Shown: piece by piece, positions 14,756 to 17,061 of the stretch
Layout of the letters: every line of letters starts with the position of its first letter
Numbering within the stretch: position 1 is the first letter of the stretch
NCBI GenBank assembly: GCA_030642545.1
Contig: DAOWNP010000014.1
Coordinates: forward strand, 1 to 17,061
Length of the DNA: 17,061 nucleotides
Origin: Desulfobacteraceae bacterium
Lineage (GTDB): Bacteria > Desulfobacterota > Desulfobacteria > Desulfobacterales > DAOWNP01
Direction of reading: 5' to 3'
Notes under the pieces: generated by a model
Told to the model about the DNA's origin: nothing
Seen by the model: the letters and a program-made list of their open reading frames with translations, nothing else
Databases searched by the model: none
Translations under genes and position numbers: made by a program

Positions 14756-15520
14756 TTATTCCATCACATTAAAGCCATGTTTTATAAAAACTAACTTGCC
14801 TTTAGTACCAAGAAGATAATGAATATATTTATCCACATTTTCTTTATCTTTTACTATTTGACATACTGGAATAATACTTGCGATATTATATTTTTTTGGA
14901 ATATCAATAATCCTGAGTTTACCGGACTGAACTGCATCTGCTTTCCAGACTATGGCGGCATCAGCATTATTACCCTCAATCCAGAATACTAACTGTTTTA
15001 CAGTTACACCCCTTGCCCTTATATTCATAGCTGATTCTTCAAGACCTGCTTTTTTAAATATCGCATCAGAAACACTACCTGCGGCACATGCTTTAATATC
15101 TCCCAATACAAGCCGGTTACTATTATCTAAAAAATCATTAAGAGATTTTACTTTATTATTCCCTTTTAGAGTAATAATAACAGGAGTATGAAAAGCAATC
15201 GGGATATATTCATCTACATAACCTTTTTTCTTTAAAATTTTTGCCCACTTATCATTACCCGGAATAAAAATATCAGGAATTTGCCCTGCAAGTATTTTAT
15301 TGCCAAGTCTTCCACTTCCTTCATAATCATACAAAACATTTATTCCATATAACTTTTTAATATTTCTACCTATTTCATCTAAAGGTATCCTCATTCCTGC
15401 TCCGGCAAAAACAAGAATCTCTTTGGACTTTTTTTTGGCAAAAACAGTGGAAGAAACAAAACATACCAGTAATATTAATAGAAAAATTTTATATTTTTTT
15501 AAATATATAGAGTTTTTCAT
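14756..15520 (-). CDS. modA: Periplasmic molybdate/tungstate-binding protein
   Basis: This 254-residue solute-binding protein carries a Sec signal peptide: basic start, hydrophobic core KIFLLILLVCFVSS, and probable cleavage after A28 (TVFA-KKK). C20 lies in the core but lacks a lipobox, so it is probably soluble in the periplasm. The mature start ILVFAGAGMRIPLDEIG corresponds to the ligand-loop region of ModA-like proteins. EGSGRLGNKILAGQIPDIFI and NADAAIVWKADAV are further family blocks. Substrate choice between molybdate and tungstate cannot be decided. AAGGAG lies 6 nt upstream of the ATG. It is third in the operon, 22 nt downstream of the DUF364 gene. No ModE-type regulator gene is visible here. 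Confidence 0.9.
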   Translation of the reverse strand: MKNSIYLKKYKIFLLILLVCFVSSTVFAKKKSKEILVFAGAGMRIPLDEIGRNIKKLYGINVLYDYEGSGRLGNKILAGQIPDIFIPGNDKWAKILKKKGYVDEYIPIAFHTPVIITLKGNNKVKSLNDFLDNSNRLVLGDIKACAAGSVSDAIFKKAGLEESAMNIRARGVTVKQLVFWIEGNNADAAIVWKADAVQSGKLRIIDIPKKYNIASIIPVCQIVKDKENVDKYIHYLLGTKGKLVFIKHGFNVME

Positions 15521-15542
15521 GACAACTCCTTTTCCATTAATC

Positions 15543-16289
15543 TCAAGAAGCCTGGAAACAGAGCCTTTTTAAATTCAAAATCTTTGCTGTTCCGGCAACT
15601 GTTGTGCCATAAAGATATAGCGGCTTTTGATATCTCTCAGCAAGAGAAACAAACTGAGACAAGCTGTTGTTTACTATTGTTGATCCTGTCGCAAGAACAA
15701 CATCAGAGATTTTAAAAAGTTCATCTTCCATTTTTTTGCCATCCCAAATAAGCACTCCATATTTTTTTTTATTAATATTATTTTTATCTAAATCTATTAC
15801 TTTAAGATTTTGGACAGGTAAATTTTTAGAAAAATTATCTATTATAGCCGGCTGGAATCCAACAATTCCGATTTTAATATCAACTCCATATTTATCAATA
15901 ATTGTTTTAACTATCTCCTCAGCACATAATTCTGGTTCTTTATTTTTACAATGAATAGTCTTTTCAGCTGTACCTGTATACCGCGTTACAGCATTGAGAG
16001 TAGCAATAAAAAGAGCTCTTTCGCCATTGTTTTTTAATTCTAATTCAAGTATTTTTTTAAGCTTTCCTTTAAAAGTACCTGGCGCATCTGTAAATGCCTG
16101 CCCCAAAGCATTTTTAAAATTCGCCTGCATTAAAAACTCCTTACCCTGAAGCAGAGGATAATCCTTTCTTTCTGTTTTACCTATGGCCTCCTCAGATGTC
16201 AGGATTTTAGCTGTAATATTTATTTCATTTTCCAAAAGATCATGCTCTTCAGATAGCTTAATTAACGCTGTTTTTAATTTATTATACAT
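15543..16289 (-). CDS. DUF4213/DUF364 protein, putative metal-chelation family
   Basis: This 248-residue protein matches the two-part DUF4213 (N-terminal) plus DUF364 (C-terminal) layout. Family-type blocks include the central ALFIATLNAVTRYTG (92-106), the Rossmann-like IGIVGFQPAII (140-150), VLIWDG (182-187) and DVVLATGSTIVNNSL (196-210). The family is annotated as putative heavy-metal chelators from structures and context; no reaction is established. Here it sits immediately upstream of modA (22 nt) and 12 nt after the acetyltransferase, all on one strand, which suggests a role in molybdenum or tungsten handling. AAAGGA lies 9 nt upstream of the ATG. It has no signal peptide, so it is probably cytoplasmic. 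Confidence 0.83.
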   Translation of the reverse strand: MYNKLKTALIKLSEEHDLLENEINITAKILTSEEAIGKTERKDYPLLQGKEFLMQANFKNALGQAFTDAPGTFKGKLKKILELELKNNGERALFIATLNAVTRYTGTAEKTIHCKNKEPELCAEEIVKTIIDKYGVDIKIGIVGFQPAIIDNFSKNLPVQNLKVIDLDKNNINKKKYGVLIWDGKKMEDELFKISDVVLATGSTIVNNSLSQFVSLAERYQKPLYLYGTTVAGTAKILNLKRLCFQAS

Positions 16290-16301
16290 ATTTTAATTCC
16301 T

Positions 16302-16760
16302 TTATTGCTTTTTATGCAGACAAATCAACTGAGTTATTACCCATTTTTGCTTTTTATAAAAATCAAGACCTTTAATATTATTTTTATCAGCAAGAAGCTG
16401 CATTCTTTTTGCTTTTTTTTTATACACCCATTCTTCCATAGACAACAACAATTTTTCTCCTATGCCCTGCCCCTGATATAATTTGGTAACAATCATGTCC
16501 TCAATTAATGCAACTATTCCTCCTTCCGCTGTTGATACAAGCAACTGGGCACTACACATTCCTATTATTTTTTTTTCTGAAACAGCTACCATAATACAGC
16601 GTTTTTCATTATCTTCAAGCATCATAAAAAGACCTTGCTGCTGTTTAATCTTGTTAAAAGTAAAGTCCTTTTCCAGACAAAACAACTCTTTAAGGAGTTC
16701 TGTCATTTGATTTATATCAAAGAGTTCAGCTTTTCTGATTATGGCAGATACAAAGTTCAT
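16302..16760 (-). CDS. GNAT-family N-acetyltransferase
   Basis: This protein of 152 residues fits a standard GNAT domain. The acetyl-CoA pyrophosphate loop is YQGQGIGEKLL, preceded by the beta-4 strand ALIEDMIVTKL, and the C-terminal part GLDFYKKQKWV is also typical. I chose the ATG at 16758-16760 because the homologous region (AIIRKAELFDINQMTELLKE) starts just after it and AGAGG lies about 12 nt upstream. An in-frame ATG at 16842-16844 would add 28 hydrophobic/basic residues that do not belong to the GNAT fold. It is first in the operon with the DUF364 and mod genes. The acceptor substrate is unknown. Confidence 0.85.
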   Translation of the reverse strand: MNFVSAIIRKAELFDINQMTELLKELFCLEKDFTFNKIKQQQGLFMMLEDNEKRCIMVAVSEKKIIGMCSAQLLVSTAEGGIVALIEDMIVTKLYQGQGIGEKLLLSMEEWVYKKKAKRMQLLADKNNIKGLDFYKKQKWVITQLICLHKKQ

Positions 16761-16901
16761 TATATACAAAGACCTCTTTACAATTTTTAATAATTTTAAA
16801 ACATATAATTTATTATAACAATTAAATATAACTGCAAAAGACATACCTCTCTTTTATATAATACAAAATTATGATAATACATTGTTTTTACAGGAAATAG
16901 T

Positions 16902-16951
16902 TATTATTAATAAAATACACAGGGTTACATAAATGTATTTTATTAATAATA
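16902..16951. repeat. 18-bp perfect inverted repeat upstream of the mod operon
   Basis: Arms 16902-16919 and 16934-16951 are perfectly complementary over 18 bp around a 14-nt loop (CAGGGTTACATAAA). The arms are nearly all A/T. AAATGTATT recurs at 16931-16939 and 16960-16968. There is no T-tract consistent with a terminator for either strand. The location, about 140-190 bp upstream of the first operon gene, allows a regulatory role, but the sequence does not look like a known ModE site. Confidence 0.6.
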
Positions 16952-16981
16952 TATTACTAAAATGTATTATTTATGCTTTAT

Positions 16982-17030
16982 GAGGATCAAATTTATTTTC
17001 TAACGTAGAAATTGGATAAATTTAATCCTC
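16982..17030. repeat. 15-bp near-perfect inverted repeat at the right edge
   Basis: GAGGATCAAATTTAT (16982-16996) pairs with ATAAATTTAATCCTC (17016-17030) at 14 of 15 positions, with a 19-nt loop. Together with the 16902-16951 repeat it forms two successive hairpins in the operon's upstream region. No T-tract follows on either strand. Confidence 0.5.
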
Positions 17031-17061
17031 GGAATACAACTAAGGATTCGCCAAAAAATAA

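Noticed and set aside
17050..17059. GCCAAAAAAT at the right end matching 2-11 at the left end, suggesting flanking copies of one repeat
   Set aside because: Only 10 low-complexity bases agree and the sequences differ at once afterwards, so chance is a sufficient explanation.

Overview
The window is AT-rich, protein-dense bacterial chromosome. The gene content (an AcnB-type aconitase, a siroheme sulfite-reductase module joined to a flavin reductase and a rubredoxin, a PAS/AAA+/Fis sigma-54 activator, a DUF2914 protein, a GspA/ExeA-like ATPase and a molybdate-type ABC transporter) points to an anaerobic Desulfobacterota bacterium, most likely Desulfobacterales. This is inference from protein families and base composition; no marker gene such as rRNA is present.

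Layout. 1-241: no gene; a short inverted-repeat element at the extreme left and a small tandem duplication. 242-748 (-): cyclophilin-type peptidyl-prolyl isomerase with a good sigma-70-like promoter. 749-1186: a 438-bp divergent control region holding a 20-bp perfect palindrome, a 40-nt perfect hairpin, two direct repeats and a well-formed sigma-54 promoter. 1187-2581 (+): a three-module redox protein. 2582-2680: two hairpin terminators, one per strand. 2681-4066 (-): the convergent sigma-54 activator with a cysteine cluster in its PAS domain. 4270-4990 (-): two small proteins. 5057-6493 (-): GspA/ExeA-like ATPase. 6669-9128 (+): acnB. 9169-10308 (-): class V aminotransferase. 10419-10736 (+): PilZ-domain protein. 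10782-11735 (-): NAD-dependent sugar-nucleotide epimerase. 11954-12715 (-): membrane-anchored DUF2914 protein. 12716-13086: a 371-bp gene-free stretch ending in tandem 17-bp repeats. 13087-16760 (-): a compact five-gene set, GNAT acetyltransferase - DUF4213/DUF364 protein - modA - modB - modC. 16845-17061: two long inverted repeats in the operon's upstream region.

Two places deserve most attention. First, the redox fusion protein, its sigma-54 promoter and the neighbouring Cys-rich sigma-54 activator look like a self-contained redox- or nitrosative-stress response module. The Moorella Hrb protein (flavin reductase plus rubredoxin) is a known electron donor to a flavodiiron NO reductase; here the same pair carries an extra siroheme/[4Fe-4S] reductase module. 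Second, modC has a shortened C-terminus whose last residues and stop codon are written by a tandem 17-bp repeat, so its regulatory TOBE/Mop region appears to have been cut off. The operon also carries a DUF364 protein, a family associated with metal chelation. Functional statements come from family recognition by eye; no searches were run.
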